A stretch of 38,727 nucleotides of DNA from SCUN01 sp964355365. GTDB taxonomy: Bacteria; Acidobacteriota; Vicinamibacteria; Vicinamibacterales; SCN-69-37. The stretch is from contig CAYHEX010000006.1 in assembly GCA_964355365.1 (NCBI GenBank), positions 1 to 38,727 on the forward strand. Direction: 5' to 3'. A program made the translations under genes and the position numbers. Shown in pieces: positions 1 through 6,951 of the stretch. The notes under the pieces were generated by a model. The model had not been told where the DNA came from. It worked only from the letters and a program-made list of their open reading frames with translations, and ran no database searches. Position 1 is the first letter of the stretch; each line of letters begins with the position of its first letter.

Positions 1-57
<57 letters not shown>

Positions 58-66
58 ATTCACTCG

Positions 67-86
67 AGAGCCATTTTATTGGCTCT
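67..86 (-). other. small hairpin in rRNA leader just upstream of 16S
   Basis: A perfect 6-bp inverted repeat (AGAGCC / GGCTCT, loop of 8 A/T-rich bases) lies about 10 bases upstream of the mature 16S 5' end. It could be part of the RNA-processing structure of the rRNA precursor. Only the inverted repeat is seen; the role is inferred from position. Confidence 0.4.
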
Positions 87-198
87 TCGGATATTTCATT
101 TGTGTCAAGTAAGTGGTTTACCTACCGCCTGCCTTATGAGCCAGACGACAGATCCCACCGCTGATACTCGACGGGTTTCGTGCTTGCACGTTCTATCT

Positions 199-212
199 AG
201 TTTTCAAAGAAC
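199..212 (-). promoter_or_regulatory. boxA-like rRNA antitermination element
   Basis: The minus strand reads GTTCTTTGAAAACT, followed by AGATA. This resembles the boxA / pre-rRNA leader motif upstream of 16S and 23S genes in many bacteria, bound by NusB-S10 in antitermination. It lies about 140 bases upstream of the 16S 5' end and downstream of both predicted promoters, as expected. No protein gene is supported between 58 and 480: the short open frames there are chance frames in the leader. Confidence 0.7.
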
Positions 213-289
213 CGGCATTTCCCGACCACTGAGTCACCCTCGCAGCCGCGTTCCCGTTGACTAAATCCTCGTCAGTGGAACCTTCCAAA

Positions 290-316
290 CTTATAACGAA
301 CCAGAAGCGCCGTCAA
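290..316 (-). promoter_or_regulatory. rRNA operon promoter P2 (proximal)
   Basis: On the minus strand a -35 TTGACG (316-311) is followed after 15 bases by a -10 TATAAG (295-290). Upstream is an A/T-rich stretch (317-360) that could act as an UP element. It drives towards the 16S gene. The spacer is short for a sigma70 promoter, so the exact -10 is uncertain. Confidence 0.55.
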
Positions 317-411
317 CAGTTATTTTGCCTTCCGTCGACTTATTTCTAGATCCCCTAACAACTCCGCGGATTGCCTTACAGGCAGGACCAACGACGTGCT
401 CAGGACTTTCG

Positions 412-440
412 AGATTACAAGTACGCAACGGCCGTGTCAA
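412..440 (-). promoter_or_regulatory. rRNA operon promoter P1 (distal)
   Basis: On the minus strand a perfect -35 TTGACA (440-435) is followed by exactly 17 bases and a -10-like TAATCT (417-412). It sits just downstream of the thioredoxin gene stop at 481 and points towards 16S, giving a tandem arrangement with the 290-316 promoter, as is common for rRNA operons. The perfect -35 and ideal spacing are the main evidence; the -10 matches only 3 of 6. Confidence 0.55.
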
Positions 441-460
441 CAATTGCACACGCAAGGTGC

Positions 461-480
461 AAATCCTCTGGGCGAGAGGC
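461..480 (-). terminator. weak hairpin after the DsbA-like gene
   Basis: The minus strand reads CCTCT-CGCCC-AGAGG-ATTT directly after the thioredoxin stop codon: a 5-bp stem followed by only three T. It may act as a weak terminator between the protein operon and the rRNA promoters. Read-through into rRNA would be possible. Confidence 0.3.
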
Positions 481-1224
481 TTACTTGCCGGCGAGAACCT
501 CATCAATCGCGCTCTGGAACAGGCTATACGGCACCGCGCCGACCAGCCGCCGCACCGCGTGTAGGCGTCCGTCAGGCCCCACGCGGCCCACAAAGAAAGC
601 GGGAGTCCCGGTAAGCTCCGCCTTCAGCGCATCGGCTCTATCGGCCTGCACAGCCGCCACGCTCTCCTGGCCGTTCAGGCACTTGCGATAGCGCGCCTCA
701 TCCATGCCCAAGCCTGACCCGTAGCTCAGCAAGGCCGGCAGCGCCAACTCGGTCTGGTTTGCGAAGAGACGATCGTGCATCTCCCAGAACTTGCCCTGAG
801 CCGCCGAACACCCCGCCGCAATCGCCGCATTCATCGCATTTGGATGAAGGCTCTCCAGGGGCAAGTTCCTGAACACGTAGCGAATCTTTCCGGTATCGAT
901 GTAGTCCGCAGCCACTCGTGGATAGGTATCGCGAACGTAACGCCCGCAGAACGGACACTGGAAATCGGAAAACTCGAGCAGCACAACTGACGCGTCAGCT
1001 CGACCACGCACCGGCGAGCCCGTGAGCGCGAGATCAAGGCTCACTGTGGCCACGGCGGGCGGTGCCTTGGCTGCGGGCGCGTTCGCAGCGGCAGCCGGTC
1101 TCGGCGCGCCGCCAGTGCGCAACAAACTCAGTTCCTCAATGACCTGCTGCTGCTGCCACAGACCAAAACAGAGTCCCGCAACGATCAATCCCCCGAACAC
1201 GGTCTGTAATCTCGACTCTCGCAT
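481..1224 (-). CDS. DsbA-like thioredoxin-fold oxidoreductase, membrane-anchored
   Basis: A 247-residue protein of the DsbA / thioredoxin_4 family. An N-terminal hydrophobic segment (about residues 6-22) is followed by an Ala/Pro-rich linker, then the fold with active site CPFC (C90-C93) and the cis-proline TPAF near the C-terminus. Proteins of this type act in the periplasm on thiols. The ATG at 1224 is chosen over an in-frame ATG at 1269 because GAGGAG lies just upstream of it and the longer form would overlap the preceding gene. It follows the Sel1-fused membrane protein by 22 nt in the same operon. That neighbour carries six regularly spaced cysteine pairs and is the obvious candidate substrate (inference). 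CPFC suggests disulfide formation or isomerisation, but direction cannot be told from sequence. Confidence 0.85.
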   Translation of the reverse strand: MRESRLQTVFGGLIVAGLCFGLWQQQQVIEELSLLRTGGAPRPAAAANAPAAKAPPAVATVSLDLALTGSPVRGRADASVVLLEFSDFQCPFCGRYVRDTYPRVAADYIDTGKIRYVFRNLPLESLHPNAMNAAIAAGCSAAQGKFWEMHDRLFANQTELALPALLSYGSGLGMDEARYRKCLNGQESVAAVQADRADALKAELTGTPAFFVGRVGPDGRLHAVRRLVGAVPYSLFQSAIDEVLAGK

Positions 1225-1246
1225 GCTCAACTCCTCGGGTCCGGCA

Positions 1247-3070
1247 TTACTTACTCTGTTCCTCGGCAAGCCATCGGCAGGCCTTCTGCAGGCCGAGATC
1301 GCAGGCCCTTTTCAGATAGTCAAGCGCCTTGGTCCGATCCTGAGAGACGCCGTCGCCGTTCTTGTACATCAACCCCAGATTCGCACACGCATTCGGCAAA
1401 CCGCCCTCACACGCGCGCAACGCCAGCGACGCCGCGCGGGGCTTGTCGGCCACCAGATCCGCACTGCCCATAAAGAAGACACCCGAGAGGCCCTCGCAAC
1501 CTGACAGCCATCCTTCATCGCAGGCGCGTGTGTAGATTTGGAAGGGGGTCTTCTCACGAATCGCGCCCTTCGCTTGCCGGAGGATCCTGGGAAAATCAAG
1601 CAACGTCGGCTGGCCGTGCGCGAAGTCAGCCTGCCCCGGCTCCAGCTTCCGGGCGTTGTTGCACCCCGCGAGTTCACCATATCCACACGCTTTGGCGAAC
1701 AGCTCGCCCTGGCCCAAGGCGGACTGCAGTCGCTCGGTCTTGATGAGAATCGCCAGTTCATTGCAGGCCCAGCCCGACTCGCTGGTGCAATGCCACTGCA
1801 ACATGCCACCCAGCTTGCCGCACGCGTCAGTTCGATGCTCACTGCACGCGCGTTGCCAGAACGGCACGGTAGAGCCCTCGTGAAAATCCCCAACTCCTTT
1901 GGTCGCCGACAAGGCACCAAACGCGACAATCCACAGAGAGACGTAGGCGAGACTCCGGAGACGGGGGGCCAACGCCGCACCGAGACGCTCCGGATTCAAC
2001 CACGACGCCCACCGGGATCGTGCGACCGCATCGAGACCAATCACCATCAGATTCATGACTGGCACCTGGAGCAGCTTGTCGTAGTAGGTTGGTGCGCCGA
2101 CGCGGCCTAACAGCCAATAGAGACCAACGACCGTCGCTCCGTACAGCACGCCAAACATGATTCTTCCGAGCTCGGACCGAGGCGATGTGGACGGATCAGT
2201 GAACAGTAGATGCATCCCGAGAAAGACGGCGATCGGGATATTCGAATCGATGAAGAAATACGTGCCGGTCAGCTTCAAATACAACATGCTGAACCCGTAC
2301 ACCGTGACTGCCGCGGGCAAGGTCATCGTCGTCACGCGAAACAGGAACTGACCCGGCAACGCGACGAGAAAGATGAAGAGATAGATCTGCGGCGCCAGGT
2401 TGAGCTTCGACGCAATGTCTTCTGCCCACGTCACGTGACTGCTGTTCGTCAGGATGAGAACGAGGGAAACGATCGCGAGTGGAAACGACGACGGATTGAA
2501 GATGTGAACCCGGCGCCCGTCGCGATTCCAGCGAATCAGTTCCTTCGCCAGAAACCCCAGCGCAACCATCGTAAACTGGAGATAAAACCAGTCATCGTGA
2601 AACCGCAAAAATAGATTGGTGCTGAAGATGATCGGGAACGGGCCGAAGCCGAGCGTGTAACTCTCACGCCGCGACCACGACAGCAGCATGTCAAACGCAT
2701 AGGCAAACACGATCTGCGCCGCAATGAGCACCGCCGCATGACGCAGCGGATCCCAGTAGAACCCCCAGTAGACGAAGATCGACGTGTGGGCCAGCGCCTG
2801 CAGATAGTGCTGGGGCCTGAGCGAGATCTCGAGGCGCAACGGGCGCCCGTCTGCGCTGCTTCGAATCCGCAGCGCCAGCGCCCATGTGAGCAGTAGCGCC
2901 GCCGCAGCTGCGAAAGAGGCGGCGAGATGGCCGTTGGCCCAAATCGGCGGCAGCGCGATGAACGCCGCGAAGGCAGCCGAGAACAGAATCGGTATCAATG
3001 CCACCTGCGGCGGCGTCAACGCCGATGGACGAGATACCGTCGAGTCAGTCGCTGGCGAGCGTCGAGCCAC
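1247..3070 (-). CDS. NqrB/RnfD-like (UnbU-like) membrane protein fused to Cys-paired Sel1 repeats
   Basis: 607 residues from a GTG at 3070 that overlaps the upstream stop by one base (TAGTG), preceded by a GAGGGG ribosome-binding site. The open frame extends to 3172, but that start would bury 100 bases in the previous gene. Residues about 20-390 hold some ten membrane segments with two NqrB/RnfD family marks: FNPSSFPLA (about 191-199) and FTDPSTSPRS (about 290-299), comparable to the TDPVSAS stretch of NqrB/RnfD. Residues about 405-607 are Sel1-like repeats containing six cysteine pairs, each spaced exactly i/i+8, as in Helicobacter Hcp proteins. NqrB/RnfD proteins carry flavin in Na+-pumping complexes; UnbU is the enediyne-cluster relative. 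No other Nqr/Rnf subunit is nearby, so a complete pump is not supported. The fusion is unusual. Confidence 0.75.
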   Translation of the reverse strand: MARRSPATDSTVSRPSALTPPQVALIPILFSAAFAAFIALPPIWANGHLAASFAAAAALLLTWALALRIRSSADGRPLRLEISLRPQHYLQALAHTSIFVYWGFYWDPLRHAAVLIAAQIVFAYAFDMLLSWSRRESYTLGFGPFPIIFSTNLFLRFHDDWFYLQFTMVALGFLAKELIRWNRDGRRVHIFNPSSFPLAIVSLVLILTNSSHVTWAEDIASKLNLAPQIYLFIFLVALPGQFLFRVTTMTLPAAVTVYGFSMLYLKLTGTYFFIDSNIPIAVFLGMHLLFTDPSTSPRSELGRIMFGVLYGATVVGLYWLLGRVGAPTYYDKLLQVPVMNLMVIGLDAVARSRWASWLNPERLGAALAPRLRSLAYVSLWIVAFGALSATKGVGDFHEGSTVPFWQRACSEHRTDACGKLGGMLQWHCTSESGWACNELAILIKTERLQSALGQGELFAKACGYGELAGCNNARKLEPGQADFAHGQPTLLDFPRILRQAKGAIREKTPFQIYTRACDEGWLSGCEGLSGVFFMGSADLVADKPRAASLALRACEGGLPNACANLGLMYKNGDGVSQDRTKALDYLKRACDLGLQKACRWLAEEQSK

Positions 3071-4893
3071 TAGCGCACCCCTCTTCGCGTAGGCAGACGG
3101 CAACCGGTCTCGGTCACGTGCAGTGTCTTGCCTGGCGTAAGCGAAACCTGCTGCACGGCGCCACAGGGCCACCGGATCTCTGCCGAGGCTGGGGCCGACC
3201 CTGGCAACGAGAATGAGAGACGACGATCGTGGTCCGAAAGGTAGCTGCCGGCCGACCGCGAGTATTCCGTCTGTGTCAGTTCGCCGGTCGTAACTCGAAC
3301 GCGGGCTCCGAGGCCGTCTCGATTGCAGCCCTTTCCCTCGAGCTCAAGCGCTCCCCGGCGGAACGCCGGCGTGTCGTTGCGCAGCAGCACCGCGGGTTCG
3401 TCGATGTTGACGACGAGCACGTCCGAATCTCCGTCGTCATCGAAATCGCCGAATGCCGCGCCGCGAGCCACGTGCTTCTCCTTGAAAAACGTGCCCGACG
3501 CGGCCGAGGCGTCTTCGAATTGGCCGCCAGGCCTGGCAACATAGAGCTGCGCCTCCTGAGCGAATCCCTTGCCCGACCATTTGTCATCGGGGAAATTCAG
3601 CGGCCGACCCGGTGTGCCGGCCGGATCGACGTGGCCGTTGACCACGAACACGTCGCGACGGCCATCACCGTTGAGATCCAGCAGTCGACACCCCCACTTA
3701 AGGAACGGGAAGCTCAACCGCCCAATCCCGGAGCGCTCCGCCATATCGATGAACGTCCCATCACCGCGCCCGCGGTAGAGCGTGGTCGGATCCTTCTCGT
3801 AGTTGGTGGTGAGAATATCGATGTGACCGTCGTTGTCGTAGTCAGCGACATCGGTCCCCATGCCGGCAAGCGCGTATCCGTTCTTCCAGATCGCGACGCC
3901 TGCACGAACCGCGCTTTCCTTGAACTTGCCAGCACCGAGATTCATGAACAACAGATTGGGATACCCGTCTGACGCCACGTAGATATCAATCCTGCCGTCT
4001 TCGTTGAAGTCCGCCACACCGATGCCCAAACCATGGCCCTTGGCGCCGGCGATACCGGCGGCCACGGTCACATCGGTGAACGTGCCGTCGCCGTTGTTGC
4101 GATAGAGCAGATTCGATGTGGTGGGCATTTCATGCGGCCCGCAGAGCAGAGGCAGGCCGCCCGGCACTGCGCCGCGTTGCTCTGCGAGGCGCAACATGTT
4201 GTTGTCCTGCTGAGACATCCCACGGATCTTGCAGCCCTTGTCGTCGGCCACGCGGTAGTCCATGTACCGCGCCACAAACAGGTCGAGCCACCCATCAGCG
4301 TCGTAGTCCAGAAACGCCGCCCCTGTCGACAAGACCACGCCGCCCACGCGTGCCTTCGCCGTCACATCCACAAAGTGCCCGCGTCCGTCGTTCCGGTACA
4401 GAACATTTCCCTGCGCGGTCGTGATGAACAGATCGGTATGGCCATCGTTGTCGTAGTCGGCCGCGACCACACCGAGTGTGTATCGAGAGGAGACGAGGCC
4501 AGTCGCACTCGTGACGTCCACGAACGAACTGTCAGCGACATTGCGAAACAGGCGGTTCCCAGCGGGCTGCGGCCCCTTGTAGCCCGGCAGGGTGCCGCCT
4601 CCTGTGACAAACACATCAAGGCGTCCGTCGCCGTCGTAGTCGAACCATGCCGCGCCTCCGCCCATCTGCTCGACGTAGTAGTTGTGCCCGCTGCTACCGG
4701 CCACCCACGTGGACTTGAGGCCGGAGGCTTTCGTCACGTCCGTGAATCTAATAGCGCTGGGGGCAGCGCCGGTCATGTAACCGCGCGGCGTCGTGCTCTG
4801 CGCTGAGACGAGGCCGATCGCCAGCAACGCCGCCGCCGCCGCCAAGGCCAGTCCAGATCGCTGCGACCGATGGCCCGAAGGAACTGTCGACAT
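3070..4893 (-). CDS. CRTAC1-type FG-GAP/VCBS beta-propeller protein with C-terminal ASPIC/UnbV domain
   Basis: 607 residues with a signal peptide (hydrophobic 14-32). Repeats of the FG-GAP/VCBS type carry calcium-binding-like DxDxDG loops (for example DYDGDGRLDVF, DYDNDGHTDLF, DFNEDGRIDIY, DLNGDGRRDVF), pointing to an exported seven- or eight-bladed propeller. The last ~90 residues match ASPIC/UnbV: GCNRDGLGARVRV, the SAGSYLS motif and IRWPCGAVQ. Biochemical function in bacteria is unknown. It is the first gene of a minus operon and its stop overlaps the UnbU-like gene's start, repeating the UnbV-UnbU pairing seen at 19876-22526. The start is supported by a TACAAT box 8 nt upstream, which suggests a leaderless or very short-leader mRNA. 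Confidence 0.9.
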   Translation of the reverse strand: MSTVPSGHRSQRSGLALAAAAALLAIGLVSAQSTTPRGYMTGAAPSAIRFTDVTKASGLKSTWVAGSSGHNYYVEQMGGGAAWFDYDGDGRLDVFVTGGGTLPGYKGPQPAGNRLFRNVADSSFVDVTSATGLVSSRYTLGVVAADYDNDGHTDLFITTAQGNVLYRNDGRGHFVDVTAKARVGGVVLSTGAAFLDYDADGWLDLFVARYMDYRVADDKGCKIRGMSQQDNNMLRLAEQRGAVPGGLPLLCGPHEMPTTSNLLYRNNGDGTFTDVTVAAGIAGAKGHGLGIGVADFNEDGRIDIYVASDGYPNLLFMNLGAGKFKESAVRAGVAIWKNGYALAGMGTDVADYDNDGHIDILTTNYEKDPTTLYRGRGDGTFIDMAERSGIGRLSFPFLKWGCRLLDLNGDGRRDVFVVNGHVDPAGTPGRPLNFPDDKWSGKGFAQEAQLYVARPGGQFEDASAASGTFFKEKHVARGAAFGDFDDDGDSDVLVVNIDEPAVLLRNDTPAFRRGALELEGKGCNRDGLGARVRVTTGELTQTEYSRSAGSYLSDHDRRLSFSLPGSAPASAEIRWPCGAVQQVSLTPGKTLHVTETGCRLPTRRGVR

Positions 4894-4901
4894 TCGGGGA
4901 G

Positions 4902-4907
4902 ATTGTA
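4902..4907 (-). promoter_or_regulatory. -10 box (TACAAT) just upstream of the 4893 start
   Basis: TACAAT ends 8 nt before the ATG at 4893, and no Shine-Dalgarno sequence is present between them. Transcription would begin at or within 1-2 bases of the start codon. No clear -35 is visible. Confidence 0.5.
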
Positions 4908-4985
4908 GCCCAAGGGAAACACGCTGGACGCCTGCTCACCACGGCCGTCGCCGTCGCGAAAGCCGATCCGAGCGGGAGGCCACGG

Positions 4986-4991
4986 TATATC
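4986..4991 (+). promoter_or_regulatory. -10 box (TATATC) just upstream of the histidine kinase start
   Basis: TATATC lies 9 nt upstream of the GTG at 5001 in the 107-bp divergent intergenic region, with no Shine-Dalgarno sequence between. This suggests a near-leaderless transcript for the two-component operon. No convincing -35 is seen. Confidence 0.4.
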
Positions 4992-5000
4992 CTCGCCACT

Positions 5001-6335
5001 GTGCCCCGCTCACTCAGCCGATCGGCCACCAGTGGCTTGCTTCTGGGCCTCTTCATTACTCTGGCCGCCGTTGTGTCGGCATCGTGGTACGTGGCCGGCC
5101 AAATGTCCCGTCTGCGGGCGCTACAGACCGATCTGGTAGACCGTAATCGCAGGGACTCGCTCCAACTGTTGCGGGTGCAAAGCGACTTGAACTCACTCGG
5201 ATTGGCCATGCGCGACATGCTCGATGCAGACGGACCGTACCCGATGGCCGCATGGTCGACGCAGTTCGATCGGATCCGTGGTGATCTGGACAACGCGCTG
5301 TTGCTCGAGAATCAGATCGCCGTCGCGAGCCGCACGCCGGAGCAGCGCCGCTTTCTGGCGGCATCGCTCGCCCAGTTCTGGGACGCGGCCGACGGCGTCT
5401 TCGCGCTCGCGCGGACGGGCAACACGGCCGGCGCCCGGTCCCAGATCCGCGTCTCTCTGCAGTCACGCCAGGAAGCCCTCGCCACCGCCGTCTCGCGGTT
5501 GTTGGTCGAGAACAACGAGAGCGAAGAACAGGCGGCTGCGCGCATGGCGTCGATCTACGATCAGGTACAGCGGCGTGTGTATCTGTTTCTCTCGGGGACC
5601 TTCATCGCGATTTTGCTGACCGGCTTGTACCAGATCCGCTTCAACCGGCGCATCCTCGGCCAGCTCGATGTGCTGTCCTCCGAACGGCGCGAGTTGGCGC
5701 AGCGTCTCATCACGACACGCGAATTGACGCTGCAGCAGATCTCGCGCGAGTTACATGACGAGTTCGGCCAGATTCTGACGGCCATGGGTTCCATGCTGGG
5801 CCGCGCCGGGACCCAGGCGCCGGAGGGATCTCGCTTGCGGACCGACCTGCACGAGGTCCGCGAGATCGCGCAGTCGACGCTCGAGAAGGTACGCAGCCTG
5901 TCGCAGGCGCTGCATCCGTCGCTGCTGGATGAAGTGGGACTTGCGAGCACGATCGACTGGTACCTTCCGACGGTGGAGCGGCAATTCGGCATCACCATCG
6001 CGTACGAATGCAGCGGTGCGGCCTGGCCGATCGACTCAAAAGCCGGCGTCCACCTCTACCGGGTCCTGCAGGAGGCGCTCCACAATATGGCGCGGCACTC
6101 GGGAACCGACCGCGCCATTGTGCAGCTCCGCTCTCAGGACGATGCCCTCGAACTCAGCGTTGAGGATCACGGACGCGGACTCAGCGCCACGGCGCGCCGC
6201 GGGCTGGGGATCGTGGCGATGCGGGAACGCGCAGAGATCGTCGGCGGGACGCTGACGTTCTCGATACCAGAGGCCGGTGGCACGCGGGTGACTCTGCGGG
6301 TGCCGAGGAACAGGCTGGAGGTTCACAGTGAGTAG
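5001..6335 (+). CDS. membrane sensor histidine kinase, HisKA_3 (NarX/DesK-like) type
   Basis: 444 residues. Two membrane segments (about 12-34 and 192-212) enclose a ~155-residue helical periplasmic sensor region with no recognisable ligand domain. The HisKA_3 domain contains the phospho-acceptor ISRELHDEFGQ (H252) and a later ALHPSLLDEVGL stretch; the HATPase_c domain has the N-box (VLQEALHNMARHS) and G-boxes (DHGRGL, GLGIVAMRERAE). It should autophosphorylate and pass phosphate to the NarL-type regulator encoded directly downstream, whose GTG start at 6328 lies inside this gene's end (8-nt overlap). The GTG at 5001 is chosen because it precedes the first membrane segment by a normal distance and a -10 box lies just upstream. 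Confidence 0.9.
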   Translation: MPRSLSRSATSGLLLGLFITLAAVVSASWYVAGQMSRLRALQTDLVDRNRRDSLQLLRVQSDLNSLGLAMRDMLDADGPYPMAAWSTQFDRIRGDLDNALLLENQIAVASRTPEQRRFLAASLAQFWDAADGVFALARTGNTAGARSQIRVSLQSRQEALATAVSRLLVENNESEEQAAARMASIYDQVQRRVYLFLSGTFIAILLTGLYQIRFNRRILGQLDVLSSERRELAQRLITTRELTLQQISRELHDEFGQILTAMGSMLGRAGTQAPEGSRLRTDLHEVREIAQSTLEKVRSLSQALHPSLLDEVGLASTIDWYLPTVERQFGITIAYECSGAAWPIDSKAGVHLYRVLQEALHNMARHSGTDRAIVQLRSQDDALELSVEDHGRGLSATARRGLGIVAMRERAEIVGGTLTFSIPEAGGTRVTLRVPRNRLEVHSE

Positions 6336-6951
6336 GATCGCGGTGCTGCTGGTTGATGATCACCGATTGGTGCGGCTTGGGTTTCGGCGTCTGCTGGAAG
6401 ACGACCCGGATCTGGTCGTCGTGGGAGAAGCCACGAATGGCGACGAGGCGATCGCGCTGGCCGCGTCGCTGAGGCCGCAGGTCATCGTGATGGATTGCGC
6501 GATGCCGGGCGTGAGCGGTCTGGACGCCACCCGCCGCATTCTGGCGAGCGACCCGAGTGTGGCCATCCTCATGCTCAGCATGCACTCGGAAGACACGCTC
6601 GTGCGTCAGGCGATCGCGGCCGGCGCCCGTGGTTACGTGCTCAAGAGCGCGATGGACCTGGATCTGGCCGCCGCGGTCAGGCGCGTCGCTGCCGGAGAAA
6701 CCGTTCTCGACCCGCAGTTGGTGCAACCGGCCGCCATCGCCGGTCAGAGCCGACCGCTGTCACCGCGCGAACTGGAGGTGTTGCGCCTGATCTGTGACGG
6801 CCAGTCCAATAAGGAGATCGCGGTGGCGCTGGGCCTGAGCAGCAATACGATTTCCGTGCATCGCACCAACATCATGAGCGCGCTCGGCGTCCACAAGGCG
6901 GCCGACCTTGTCGTCTACGCGCTCCGCCACGGACTCGTGACGCTCCCATGA
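6328..6951 (+). CDS. NarL/LuxR-family response regulator
   Basis: 207 residues. The receiver domain has the acidic pair D10/D11, the phospho-acceptor D56 in VIVMDCAMPG and the conserved K in YVLKSAM. A LuxR/GerE helix-turn-helix occupies about 140-205 (LSPRELEVLRLICDGQSNKEIA, SVHRTNIMSALGV). It is the cognate partner of the kinase by overlap and family type. Its stop overlaps the next gene's start by 4 nt (ATGA), so the exported FG-GAP protein is made from the same transcript. Likely targets are this operon or the divergent 4893-481 operon across the 107-bp intergenic region (inference; no operator repeat was identified). Confidence 0.92.
   Translation: MSRIAVLLVDDHRLVRLGFRRLLEDDPDLVVVGEATNGDEAIALAASLRPQVIVMDCAMPGVSGLDATRRILASDPSVAILMLSMHSEDTLVRQAIAAGARGYVLKSAMDLDLAAAVRRVAAGETVLDPQLVQPAAIAGQSRPLSPRELEVLRLICDGQSNKEIAVALGLSSNTISVHRTNIMSALGVHKAADLVVYALRHGLVTLP

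Noticed and set aside
79..564. Short open frames in the region before the DsbA-like gene
   Set aside because: They lie in the rRNA leader and promoter region, lack ribosome-binding sites and show no protein-like composition.
1247..3070. Possible complete Nqr or Rnf ion pump
   Set aside because: Only the NqrB/RnfD-like subunit is present at both loci; no NqrA/C/D/E/F or RnfA/B/C/E/G genes are in the window.
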